Source: JBCCCJ01 sp039029315 (GTDB lineage Bacteria; Bacteroidota; Bacteroidia; J057). From it: a stretch of 38,452 bases of DNA. Below, piece by piece: positions 24,701 through 31,976 of the stretch (within the stretch, counting starts at the first letter, position 1; every line of letters starts with the position of its first letter). The DNA is taken from assembly GCA_039029315.1 (NCBI GenBank), contig JBCCGK010000111.1:1-38452 (forward strand). Direction: 5' to 3'. The notes below the pieces were generated by a model. It had not been told where the DNA came from. It was given only the letters and a program-made list of their open reading frames with translations, and made no database searches. A program made the translations under genes and the position numbers.

Positions 24701-24924
24701 ATCTCAAAACCGGAGAAGGCAAAAGTACTGCCCTTACTCTAGCCAAAAGAGAGTATCTACAACAGATGCCTGCCACTCATCCCTACTTTTGGGCTGGTTT
24801 TGTATTGATTGGAGATGATGAGCCGATTCAATCAGGTCACTTGCCTGGATTTTGGCTAATCATCGGAGGCTTGCTCCTCTTGGCTGGCGTCTATTGGATT
24901 TGGCGGATGCGTCGTCCCTCTTGA
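21754..24924 (+). CDS. Exported TPR-CHAT (caspase-like) protein with C-terminal membrane anchor
   Basis: 1056 residues from the ATG at 21754; the longer frame from a TTG at 21688 overlaps the terminator and is rejected. A signal peptide ends around CLSAQ (residue 29). Residues about 30-440 are tandem TPRs with repeated patterns such as LARTLGNMALLYRIKGNGYQ and a GGIYNALGVAQLKAEN segment. A helical connector follows to about 720. The CHAT domain, a caspase/separase-like cysteine protease fold, runs from about 730 to 1020 with the catalytic pair H887 (LHLAMHAF) and C933 (LSACHTG) both present. A hydrophobic helix at about 1034-1051 and a WRMRRPS tail anchor it, presumably in the inner membrane with the protease in the periplasm. 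It is next to the sigma/anti-sigma pair; a role in processing envelope proteins, or the TPR anti-sigma, is inference only. Confidence 0.9.
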   Translation: MHTSATFFCYYPLLVVCLLIGNMPCLSAQITDTVAYDCQQKGETFNKQHLWDSALVYLQCSEDIFRRNGEWGLLLTNLNHQSRSYLNSHRYEEAATVLREAIAIGDQHLPAYYYEKAMSHTNLGTYYLIMRDTLAGRHLNKAIEIYEQQEGEEDNWEDLIMSAKKNLVNYYLNILAYDKAEAYLLEALAYDTKQWGPNHLKLARTLGNMALLYRIKGNGYQSIEYYERGLAIALDSLGPDHPLTSRFYLYMASTYREIGEWNFARQMFQHAIDIRTRVYGEQDPAVAEALRFKASAYVHEWRFDEGISLLEEALNIVRQNGSKLDQVLCLYDLGEAYAYHHRTESAIRHLREALDLGAEELLLERSGGIYNALGVAQLKAENCQAAMVEFERAKDIYTKGHGRKSSQVATVLQNMANCQKKLGNQHEARLMYEEAIGAYLIGDHPFSLTELPEAKDFLLSNDLIQIMNDYAMHILDNEGMQEQDPSVLMGVLQTSQLATNLIDSLRIRMNQSSTHSYYLQEAKSLYAKIIESAWRLYQQNEEEQYLSIAFEAAEKNKSRLLQEELSSPQISAFSGVPDSLVERESFLREEIAMWEKNQLQEWRKGEQADASLLETYRKKIFQKNHQRGGIIRQIAEEYPRYFSLKYANDPPTIADIQEILQEHEQTLIEYFRQDSSLFVFRISGQDLQWTKIAFTDKFEVDLRQFLDNISAGMQVAEQGQSVDFASQFATDSYQWFQTLLLPVVSDIPEKLVIIPDGRLSYLPFDLLLTEAPHPGSAYTQLPFLLQKTTISYAYSAGLLLNQKNQQARQLLGGFAPSYPSTFTLASRDLQEAYGKGPESWGNLSYNGPEVSAIATLMDGKAYVGPQASEEQFKQSGHQFQILHLAMHAFVQEENPLLSGLVFAPDSSEEDGFLHAYEIVEQSIQAELAVLSACHTGAGELVEGEGVMSLARAFRYAGCPNTVMSLWQADDRATADLMKRFYHYLKTGEGKSTALTLAKREYLQQMPATHPYFWAGFVLIGDDEPIQSGHLPGFWLIIGGLLLLAGVYWIWRMRRPS

Positions 24925-24944
24925 CTGACTAGAATCAGAGTTGG

Positions 24945-24978
24945 AGAGGCATGTATCCATGCCCTTCTTGCCTCTTTC
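24945..24978 (+). terminator. Possible weak terminator after the CHAT gene
   Basis: AGAGGCA (24945-24951) can pair with TGCCTCT (24969-24975), followed by TTTCCTG. A competing small stem GGCATG-TATC-CATGCC (24948-24963) overlaps it. It lies about 20 bp after the CHAT stop codon. The short T-run makes it a modest candidate. Confidence 0.4.
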
Positions 24979-25102
24979 CTGTTTGCGTGGAGCGTTGAAG
25001 CAGAAGGAGTGCGCAACAACAATCATGTCCCCCGTTTTCTTCCATTGCCCTGAAGGAATTAAAGAGGAAGTTTTGCATATTCGTTCCTAAAATACTGTCG
25101 AT

Positions 25103-26473
25103 ATGCAAACCTATGATCTCGTGGTTATTGGAGCTGGTTCTGGTGGTCTGGTAGCAGCTACCAGTGGTCACCGCAAGGGCCTCAAAACAGCACTTCTTGA
25201 AAAGAACAAAATTGGAGGAGAGTGCACACATTATGGATGTGTTCCCAGCAAGGCTCTGATTCATGCAGCCAATGCGTATCACAGCCTGAAGACCATGACT
25301 GACCTTGGAATTGAGAGTGGTCCTGCAACGCTTGAGTTTGGGACAATCATGGCGAAGGTCGATGAAATCGTTCAAGGGATTTATCAGCATGAGACCCCGG
25401 ATGTATTTGAAAATATGGGGATAGATGTGTTGGTAGATGCCCGAGGCGCAAGCTTTCTGGATGCCCACACCATTCAAATGGGCGAGAGGGTGTTGTACGC
25501 CAAACATGTGGTTATCGCTACCGGATCAGCCCCGCGTTTGCCAGAAATTCCAGGCATGGATCAGGTGAGCATTCTTCACAATGAGAACTTTTGGGAGCTT
25601 CGGGAGCATCCCGGCAAGCTCGTCTTCATTGGTGGGGGTGTTATTTCCGTAGAACTAGGTCAGGCCTTGGCGAGATTGGGGTGTGAGGTGTGTATCATGG
25701 ATCGGAATTCCCGTATCGCCAAACAGACAGATCCTGAGATTGGAAATTATTTGACAGATAGGCTGAGAAAGGAAGGCGTCCAGATCCTGACCAATGTAGA
25801 CATTCAGCAATTCTCAGGCAACAACCAGCTTGTTTATGAGCAGGATGGTCAAACACAACGCATGATGGCAGATCACTTTTTTCTGGCAACTGGTCGGCGG
25901 CCTCATGTAGAGGGACTCAATCTGGAATCGGCTGGGGTGAACTACACAGATCGAGGCATCCAAACCAATGATTTTCTCCAAACATCTGTGCCGCATATTT
26001 ATGCTTGTGGAGATGTGACAACTCCTTTCAAATTCACACATACAGCTTCCCATCAGGCCAATATCTGCATCGATAACATCTTGACGCCCCATGCCAAAAA
26101 AAATGACCTCAGTGTGCTTCCCTGGGCAATTTTTACGGAGCCACAGATCGGACATGTCGGCCTCACAGAAGCAGGTGCTCATGAGAAATATGGTGCAGAT
26201 AATGTAAAAACCTTTAGGGTTACAGCCAGCATAGACCGATTCATCACAGATCGGAAGACGGGTGGGATGCTCAAGGTGTTTTTTACTCCTGATGATCTGG
26301 TGATCGGTGCAGAAGCGATAGGAGAACATGCGGGAGAATGGATACAAATTTTGACAGTGGCGATGAAGCATCAGATTCCGGCAACAGAAATGGCAGATAC
26401 GATTTTTTCTTATCCAACTTATGCTGAGATTGTCAAAAAAGCCTTTACACGCTACCTCAGATCCAAGGCTTAG
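25103..26473 (+). CDS. FAD-dependent pyridine nucleotide-disulfide oxidoreductase, mercuric reductase-like
   Basis: 456 residues, the standard length of the family. The FAD-binding GAGSGG is at 10-15, the redox disulfide C41/C46 lies in GGECTHYGCVPSKAL, the NAD(P)-binding FIGGGVISVELG is in the middle, and YACGDVTTPFKFTHTA is the second FAD motif. The C-terminal dimerisation domain contains GAEAIGEHAGEWIQ and SYPTYAE. Tyr437 stands where dihydrolipoamide dehydrogenase has its catalytic His (H-P-T-x-x-E), as in mercuric reductase- and RclA-like members, so a lipoamide role is unlikely. It is cytoplasmic. The next gene starts 3 bp after the stop, so they are coupled. The substrate is unknown; the neighbours suggest an arsenic/selenium-linked or small-molecule reductase. 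Confidence 0.9.
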   Translation: MQTYDLVVIGAGSGGLVAATSGHRKGLKTALLEKNKIGGECTHYGCVPSKALIHAANAYHSLKTMTDLGIESGPATLEFGTIMAKVDEIVQGIYQHETPDVFENMGIDVLVDARGASFLDAHTIQMGERVLYAKHVVIATGSAPRLPEIPGMDQVSILHNENFWELREHPGKLVFIGGGVISVELGQALARLGCEVCIMDRNSRIAKQTDPEIGNYLTDRLRKEGVQILTNVDIQQFSGNNQLVYEQDGQTQRMMADHFFLATGRRPHVEGLNLESAGVNYTDRGIQTNDFLQTSVPHIYACGDVTTPFKFTHTASHQANICIDNILTPHAKKNDLSVLPWAIFTEPQIGHVGLTEAGAHEKYGADNVKTFRVTASIDRFITDRKTGGMLKVFFTPDDLVIGAEAIGEHAGEWIQILTVAMKHQIPATEMADTIFSYPTYAEIVKKAFTRYLRSKA

Positions 26474-26476
26474 GAT

Positions 26477-27190
26477 ATGCACCCATTCATTTCCGCCATC
26501 ATCGTTGCAGTCAATGAGGAAGCCTGTATCCGCCACATCATTCACCAACTTCGTCAGCAGGACTATCAGGGGCAGTATGAAATTATCCTGGCTGACGGAG
26601 GCAGCACAGATCAGACCATTGACCTGGCCAGAGAAGATGGGATTGTCGTTTGTAGCAGTCCCCAAAAAGGGAAAGCCAGCCAAATGAATGCAGCAGCCAG
26701 AATCGCCAGGGGAGAGCTTTTGTTTTTTGTCCATGCAGATATGACCCTCTCCCCATTTACCTTGACACGCATGAGAGATAAGCTGTGTGAAGGCTATGAT
26801 GGAGGCGGTTTTGCCAATTCTTTCGAGACCCATAATGACAAAATCAAACAATTGGGCAATTGGTTCAACTTCCGACTGTTCGACAGGCGGGAGCAATCAG
26901 ACAAGGGGATCTTTTATGGCGACAATGGCATATTTGTCAAAAAGAACGTGTTCGAAGCTCTTCAGGGATTCAAGGAAATTCCAATCATGGAGGATTATGA
27001 TTTCTCTTTTAGACTTCATCAATCCTATCGCAGCATCAAGATCTACGAACCAGAAATCATCGTTTCTGCTAGAAGACATATCCAGGCAGGTTTTCTGCTT
27101 ACACGCTTCCAATGGGTGATGATTAAGAAGTTGTATCAACTGGGGGTGTCGCCCTTTCTGCTCGCCAGATGGTATCGGGATATTCGCTAA
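26477..27190 (+). CDS. Family 2 glycosyltransferase, TIGR04283 (arsenosugar-type) family
   Basis: 237 residues. The GT-A signatures are ISAIIVAVNEE at the N-terminus, LADGGSTDQT with D40, and the metal-binding HAD at 86-88 in LLFFVHADMTL. The QKGKASQMNAAARIARGE segment and the later YGDNGIFVKKNVFEALQGF plus IMEDYDFSFRL follow the TIGR04283 pattern, a group named for proximity to radical SAM/selenodomain proteins and arsenosugar biosynthesis. There is no membrane segment. It starts 3 bp after the flavoprotein gene, so translation is probably coupled. The donor and acceptor sugars are unknown. Confidence 0.85.
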   Translation: MHPFISAIIVAVNEEACIRHIIHQLRQQDYQGQYEIILADGGSTDQTIDLAREDGIVVCSSPQKGKASQMNAAARIARGELLFFVHADMTLSPFTLTRMRDKLCEGYDGGGFANSFETHNDKIKQLGNWFNFRLFDRREQSDKGIFYGDNGIFVKKNVFEALQGFKEIPIMEDYDFSFRLHQSYRSIKIYEPEIIVSARRHIQAGFLLTRFQWVMIKKLYQLGVSPFLLARWYRDIR

Positions 27191-27249
27191 TGCCAGATCA
27201 TCGTGTGAAGCCTGATCTGAAAGTGTAGAAATTGTCGCTTGCCTAACGA

Positions 27250-28143
27250 ATGAGGCATAGAAGAGATCGTAGGTTTGTCCTGATTCGCAGCAAAAGGGAA
27301 GACGTGAAAAAAAGAGTCCTATTTCTGATCATCGCAATCGTTCTTGGAGGAACTTCCCTGGGCTATCTGACTTTTTCTGGCATGAATATTAATGAAATTG
27401 GGTTGAAAGTTTTGAGTTGGGTCAAAAAAATAAAAGGAGAATCGGTCGATCTGACGAACATTGACGCTGTTCTGGCACCTCCCATTCAACATGGGCAGTG
27501 GACCGAACTCCTGCAACAGCATGTGTCTCCGGAAGGCACTGTTGATTATCAGGGATTCATTCAGGACCAGCAGCGATTGGATGCCTATCTGGATCTACTC
27601 ACGAACAATCCACCAGGAACAAACTGGAGCGAAGAGGAGCAACTTGCCTACTGGATCAATGCCTATAATGCATTTACTGTCAAGCTGATTCTCAATCACT
27701 ATCCCCTGGCAAGCATCAAAGACATCGCTCGTGGCCTGCCCATGATCAACTCTCCCTGGGACATCAAATTCTTCAAAATCGGAGACACTGACTTCGATCT
27801 GAATACCATTGAGCACGAGATTCTGAGAAAGCAGTTTTTGGAGCCGCGCATTCATTTCGCGATCAATTGTGCTTCTTTTTCCTGCCCCAAACTTCGAAAT
27901 GAAGCTTTTGAAGCCTCGATTCTGGACAAACAACTGAATGATCAGACTGAATGGTTTATTCACAATCCTGACAAAAACAGAATCAATGATTCAGAGGTTC
28001 AACTGTCCAGCATTTTTTCCTGGTTTGAGAGTGATTTTACAAAAGAAGGGAGCCTGATCACTTTTCTACAGCAGTACAAAGCTGACATCCGGGAAGACCT
28101 CAATATTCAATATATAGACTATGATTGGTCTTTGAATGAATAA
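27250..28143 (+). CDS. DUF547 domain protein with N-terminal membrane segment
   Basis: 297 residues from the ATG at 27250, or 279 from a GTG at 27304 that is preceded by a purine-rich AAAGGGAAG and gives a cleaner start (KKRVLFLIIAIVLGG). One hydrophobic segment follows and the rest is exported. DUF547 landmarks are YWINAYNAFTVKLILNHYPL, SPWDIKFFKIG, LNTIEHEILR and IHFAINCASFSCPKLR. DUF547 proteins have no settled function but often accompany TIGR04283 glycosyltransferases and related reductases, as here. It lies 59 bp after the glycosyltransferase gene; the gap contains a 7-bp stem (27194-27200 with 27213-27219). Probably the last gene of a three-gene unit. Confidence 0.85.
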   Translation: MRHRRDRRFVLIRSKREDVKKRVLFLIIAIVLGGTSLGYLTFSGMNINEIGLKVLSWVKKIKGESVDLTNIDAVLAPPIQHGQWTELLQQHVSPEGTVDYQGFIQDQQRLDAYLDLLTNNPPGTNWSEEEQLAYWINAYNAFTVKLILNHYPLASIKDIARGLPMINSPWDIKFFKIGDTDFDLNTIEHEILRKQFLEPRIHFAINCASFSCPKLRNEAFEASILDKQLNDQTEWFIHNPDKNRINDSEVQLSSIFSWFESDFTKEGSLITFLQQYKADIREDLNIQYIDYDWSLNE

Positions 28144-28162
28144 TTGATTGTTAGAGAAAATC

Positions 28163-28196
28163 GGCTCAAATTGTAGCCACAAAAGCTACTAGAGCC
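28163..28196 (+). promoter_or_regulatory. Nested stem-loop directly before the 28205 start codon
   Basis: GTAGC/GCTAC (28173-28177 with 28185-28189) is enclosed by GGCTC/GAGCC (28163-28167 with 28192-28196). The outer stem ends 8 bp before the ATG at 28205, where a ribosome would bind. There is no T-run typical of a terminator. It may modulate translation of the propeller gene or end the upstream transcript. Confidence 0.45.
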
Positions 28197-28204
28197 TCCT
28201 TCTC

Positions 28205-29224
28205 ATGAAACACATCAGAACCTTCAACTCCTTTGTTTTACCTGCCTCAAATGAGCGTTTTATTTCCCTGAATGACAGTGGGCTTGCATCGATCTATACC
28301 CACCAGCTCAATCATCTCTATACCATTCCCGATGGCTATCTGGTGTATCGTATGACCCCCGATTATGCGATCATAGCCAAGAATCGCCACTTCAAAAAAC
28401 TGGATCTGAATCGTTTTGAGATTTCCTTTGATTACGGAATACATGCAAAATCCATTCAACATGTTCAGAATCGTTTTTTCTTTTTTGATCGAAAGACGGG
28501 TCACCACCAACTCATAAACCTGGAAACAGACCAGATAGAGTATTCTGTCGAAATTCCCATTCAAAGTCGGATTCAGGCTTTCTATGCCTATTCGCCCATC
28601 TGTATAGGAATGGAAATGGATTCGAGGGAAATCTATACCATCAATCTCGAAACAGGAGAACTCATCTGGCGACTGCCGGAGGAGGAATTGAACATCAGTT
28701 CTCCGGGAATACTCACTGGTCATATCTATGCTGTAGAGGATTCATTCATTGCAACGGTGACTTCTGGAGAATTGATTGCCATTGATGCAGGGAGAGGTCA
28801 CCACCTATGGAACACCACTTTGGCCCGGAAGTCCTTTGGCCAACTTGTCCTGGGAAATCGCTATCTTTCTTTTCGTCTGATTACAGGCCCGACTGAACAA
28901 CACCATTCGCCCATTCTCTTCACTGAACTGGATCTGCGAACAGGACAAATTATCAGCCAGATAGATGTTACAGCTCAATTTCTGGCATTAGGAGGCCTTT
29001 CGAGGCAAGATCTTCAAACGCTTATCCTGGGTAAGTTTGCGTCGGATGGGACTTCGATCTATTTTGGAATCAATCAGAATTTGATCAAGCTTCATATAGA
29101 ATCTGGCCAGCTTGAGCATGTCTATACCCATGAATATGCGCTTTCTTTCTATTCGATGATTGCAGGAAAGCTGTTTTGTGTTGATGGCAATTCTCGCTTG
29201 CAGGTATTCACAGCGGAAGATTGA
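28205..29224 (+). CDS. PQQ-like beta-propeller protein, probably cytoplasmic
   Basis: 339 residues, ATG start. No signal peptide is visible. The chain is a series of short beta-rich repeats such as REIYTINLETGELIWRLPEEEL, SGELIAIDAGRGHHLWNTTLA and FTELDLRTGQIISQIDVTAQ, the pattern of PQQ-type propeller blades (D-x-x-T/R-G-x-x-x-W). Residues that would bind pyrroloquinoline quinone cannot be identified, so this is more likely a protein-binding scaffold. It converges on the DUF4386 gene, with only 26 bp between the two stop codons and no clear terminator. Confidence 0.75.
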   Translation: MKHIRTFNSFVLPASNERFISLNDSGLASIYTHQLNHLYTIPDGYLVYRMTPDYAIIAKNRHFKKLDLNRFEISFDYGIHAKSIQHVQNRFFFFDRKTGHHQLINLETDQIEYSVEIPIQSRIQAFYAYSPICIGMEMDSREIYTINLETGELIWRLPEEELNISSPGILTGHIYAVEDSFIATVTSGELIAIDAGRGHHLWNTTLARKSFGQLVLGNRYLSFRLITGPTEQHHSPILFTELDLRTGQIISQIDVTAQFLALGGLSRQDLQTLILGKFASDGTSIYFGINQNLIKLHIESGQLEHVYTHEYALSFYSMIAGKLFCVDGNSRLQVFTAED

Positions 29225-29250
29225 GAGGGGCTTGGGAGGTCTCTGATGCT

Positions 29251-29916
29251 TTACTCACTGTCTGAGGGAAAAGAAAACCCCTTCACCATCAGCCAAATCC
29301 CGAATGTCAATTCAAATACTCCTCCAGGCAAGGAGAGGGCAATACCGATCGGATATCCGAATAATTCAGCCACTGCCCCCGCCGCCAACAACACATACCC
29401 GATCAGCCCCCAAATGGCAAGAAAAGCTGGAATGAGCTTGGTTCGAAACAGAATGAGGCAAAAGGACAAACTTCCCACCCCAAGCACAATCATGGCAAGT
29501 TGGTACGCATATCTATGGGCTGCGAGTGCCCATGTTTTGAGAATGGAGGCCTCTGCCAGTTCATCTGCTGAAAGGGTCTGGCTCAGTGAGAGCAGAGACA
29601 ATAGAGCGACAAGACCGATCAATAATAGCACGGCTTCAAGTAGGCGACTACTGAGATAGCTCCTTGCAGTCAATGGATGATACCTATGAAGAATTGGGAA
29701 CAGCATGATCCCAAGAAGGACAACTGTAAGGGAATTGATCAGCATCAACAAGGCTCCGATGATCATGGATGGTTGAGATGCTGACTGATGGGCAAGCGTA
29801 TCCCCTTGTGATAGCGGGCCAGTTAGCAAGGCATCCCCTATACCATAACTGAGAAGCGGGAGGAGAAATAGGAAGCCAATGAATTTGCTGATTGTTTGTT
29901 GCTGATTTTGAGACAT
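29251..29916 (-). CDS. DUF4386 family integral membrane protein
   Basis: 221 residues with about six transmembrane helices (roughly 10-28, 50-73, 92-112, 135-157, 161-183 and 195-214). It begins with SKFIGFLFLLPLLSYGIGDALL and contains SSRLLEAVLLLIGLVALLSL and FLAIWGLIGYVLLAAGAVAE, matching what I know of DUF4386 proteins, which have no assigned activity. It is probably monocistronic, with a 133-bp gap to the next minus-strand gene. Confidence 0.8.
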   Translation of the reverse strand: MSQNQQQTISKFIGFLFLLPLLSYGIGDALLTGPLSQGDTLAHQSASQPSMIIGALLMLINSLTVVLLGIMLFPILHRYHPLTARSYLSSRLLEAVLLLIGLVALLSLLSLSQTLSADELAEASILKTWALAAHRYAYQLAMIVLGVGSLSFCLILFRTKLIPAFLAIWGLIGYVLLAAGAVAELFGYPIGIALSLPGGVFELTFGIWLMVKGFSFPSDSE

Positions 29917-30049
29917 ATGGGTGAACTAAGTTGTTGGAACGTCTCAAAAGTACTGGCAAGTTCAACCACATGCATTGACTTCGGTTAAGAAATTGTTTCC
30001 CAATTTCATTCCTCTTGTGAAGGGGCTGAAAAATTACTGGTGTCTGGAA

Positions 30050-30910
30050 TCAGAAATGTGACTGGGCAACCATCCGGGCGATTTCTTTCAGTTCGTTCGG
30101 CATATAGTGTCCACCAGAAGAGATGTAGTAGAGGCGATGTTGGTCGATGACAAGCGCATTTTGTGCTTTGTCAGCTTCTATCCATGTCCTCAAATCAGTT
30201 TTTAGGAGATGGAAGATGTCTTGCAAATAGGCGGGTTGGATGGGGGAGGGAAAAACAAATTCTTCTATTCTGGCTCTGGGATAGATCTTGTCTCTTATCG
30301 GTGTGCGACCTTTGATCAAGGCAATCTCACTCGTCTGAATCGCATGAAAGAGCAAATGAGGGTTTTCGGTAATGATGTGTTGCTTGGGCAAATCGGCGGT
30401 CAGGGCTTTGATGCCAGCGTAAAAGATGGTCTTGTCGAGCGCTTCCTGCTGCCTGTCTACCACTGTATAGGCTTGTGGCAATGATTCGAGGGCCTTCAGC
30501 TTAGAGTCCAGTTGGGACGTTCGATCAATGCTAGCTTGTGGGAAGGCCTTTTTGGTGTACACCAGTTGATTCTCTGCCTCCAGAAAATTTGCCAGATGCA
30601 ACTCATTGCTGTCCAGATGCATGATCTGCGCCTTAGTTGTATTACCCAAAATGTCTTGCAGGACTAGCTGGTCCTTATCGATTTGGTAATGATACCGATA
30701 GATTGTGTCCAGATGATTGTCTACGATCAACTCAATGGTGTCAAAGGTCAAGCTATGGTACAAGGCCCACTGACCCAGGGTCCATGTGCCAAGGAGGAGT
30801 TCGCTAGGATGTTGCACATATGATTGTCTGCTGTTCCCTTCATTCGTAGGGGAGCAGCCAATGAGAATCCCAAAAAGAAGCAGAGCAAAGAAGAATGCCG
30901 TATCTCTCAT
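30050..30910 (-). CDS. Lipoprotein of unknown function
   Basis: 286 residues from the ATG at 30910. The frame runs upstream to 31057, but those 49 residues come from an inserted repeat element and lie before a clean lipoprotein signal (RDTAFFFALLLFGILIGC, Cys19). The mature part begins with a LLGTWTLGQWALYHSLTFDTIEL segment resembling the lipocalin-like domains of Bacteroidota lipoproteins, then a DRQQEALDKTIFYAGIKALTADLP segment. The C-terminal part (ALVIDQHRLYYISSGGHYMPNEL) is unfamiliar. It is presumably anchored in the inner or outer membrane. I do not recognise a specific family. Confidence 0.65.
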   Translation of the reverse strand: MRDTAFFFALLLFGILIGCSPTNEGNSRQSYVQHPSELLLGTWTLGQWALYHSLTFDTIELIVDNHLDTIYRYHYQIDKDQLVLQDILGNTTKAQIMHLDSNELHLANFLEAENQLVYTKKAFPQASIDRTSQLDSKLKALESLPQAYTVVDRQQEALDKTIFYAGIKALTADLPKQHIITENPHLLFHAIQTSEIALIKGRTPIRDKIYPRARIEEFVFPSPIQPAYLQDIFHLLKTDLRTWIEADKAQNALVIDQHRLYYISSGGHYMPNELKEIARMVAQSHF

Positions 30911-30983
30911 AAGGTCAAAATCAATGGGTAGGTGAATGTAAACTGTTTGAAGGTAAGAGTGAGAAGCCCAACCAATTCCATAA

Positions 30984-31144
30984 GAGACTGTTTTGGAATC
31001 TGTGCTGAGAATGTTTAGGGTGTATTTTTTTCTCAGGCAAGGCTCTTTTTTGTTCACATAGTGGTGCTATGGGAACAAAAAAAGCCGCCGGATGAGGAAA
31101 AAAGACGCATACAAAAAATAAGTGACAGATTTCCAAACAGTCTC
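30984..31144. mobile_element. 161-bp MITE-like palindromic element with TAA duplications
   Basis: The ends are inverted repeats beginning GAGACTGTTT, with 18 of the first 20 bases matching between the left end (30984-31003) and the complement of the right end (31125-31144). The whole element folds on itself: the centre 31041-31060 / 31066-31085 is a near-perfect stem around a TGGTG loop. It is flanked on both sides by TAA (30981-30983 and 31145-31147), a 3-bp target duplication of the sort made by IS5-group transposases. There is no coding capacity. It occupies the gap upstream of the lipoprotein gene; the remainder of that gap (31148-31265) shows nothing. Confidence 0.8.
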
Positions 31145-31265
31145 TAAGTAGAAACGATCATAATCCCGGATGGTTGTTGGCAGGAAGGGTCGGCCTGAGG
31201 GGTAAGCCGTTGATTGTCTACAATTGATCTTTATGTCACATTGGCAAGCTCTTCCCCCTGTCTCC

Positions 31266-31955
31266 TCATGTCATCTCGTCCAGATGTACCCAATCTTTCC
31301 AGTGATTGTTTGGGGAGAGGAAGGGAGGACTGAAGGATGCTACTTCATGACTGAGAAATGCTGCGATGGCTTTGAAAGTCTCGTGCTCACTTGGACTGTC
31401 ATCTTGAAGCGGATGCTGCCAGTGATCAAGGTGGAGGATAGAGGGAGCCTGCACACCAAGATCCTGGGATAGACGTTTGGGTTCTGTCAGGCAAGCCATC
31501 AAATCTTGCTCAGGCAGCCGGTGGAGAAATGTCCAGGCAGGAAACTTTGCTGTGGCCAACCCAGCTTTTTCCGCAGGAAGTAAGTGCCTTTTTTTTCCCT
31601 GGATCAGCAAAGCATCATATTCCCTGAGAATAAAGCCTGTATGATGATCCACAATCACCTTGCCTTTCAGATCCAGAACAGGGGTATACCTGCATCGATC
31701 TATCAGGTGTAACCAATCAAGAGTATTCTGCATCTCATAAGCAAAACAGTTGCCGTATGGGAAGATGGATGTGCAAATGCCTCGGCCATTCACATAGCCA
31801 AATACCTCAATGACAATTCCCCAATTTGCCTGATCCCGGTACACATGCATGCGACTTTTTACAGGATACAAAGACGCATCTTCAAACACATACCACAAAG
31901 ATTCTTTGTGCATATGATCGAGATGAGCCAGGATATGAGTTGATGTTGTGGACAT
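31266..31955 (-). CDS. Hypothetical protein, possibly DUF7003-like
   Basis: 229 residues, probably cytoplasmic, without signal peptide or membrane segment. Recognisable parts are SLYPVKSRMHVYRDQANWGIVIEVFGY and ICTSIFPYGNCF, which recall the DUF7003 family, but the match is from memory and weak. The middle (VDHHTGFILREYDALL) and the C-terminal part (LDHWQHPLQDDSPSEHETFKAIAAFLSHEV) are reminiscent of small immunity-type or SMI1-like proteins without a firm match. It lies 21 bp downstream of the TetR-family gene on the same strand, so it may be regulated with it. Confidence 0.6.
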   Translation of the reverse strand: MSTTSTHILAHLDHMHKESLWYVFEDASLYPVKSRMHVYRDQANWGIVIEVFGYVNGRGICTSIFPYGNCFAYEMQNTLDWLHLIDRCRYTPVLDLKGKVIVDHHTGFILREYDALLIQGKKRHLLPAEKAGLATAKFPAWTFLHRLPEQDLMACLTEPKRLSQDLGVQAPSILHLDHWQHPLQDDSPSEHETFKAIAAFLSHEVASFSPPFLSPNNHWKDWVHLDEMT

Positions 31956-31976
31956 GAATCGAGGATAGAGGAACGC

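Noticed and set aside
25814..26896. Long minus-strand frame of 360 codons
   Set aside because: It is antisense to the flavoprotein and glycosyltransferase genes, both of which have clear family motifs; the antisense product has none.
30911..31057. Upstream start for the lipoprotein at 31057
   Set aside because: The extra codons lie largely in the MITE-like element and precede a complete lipoprotein signal peptide starting at 30910.
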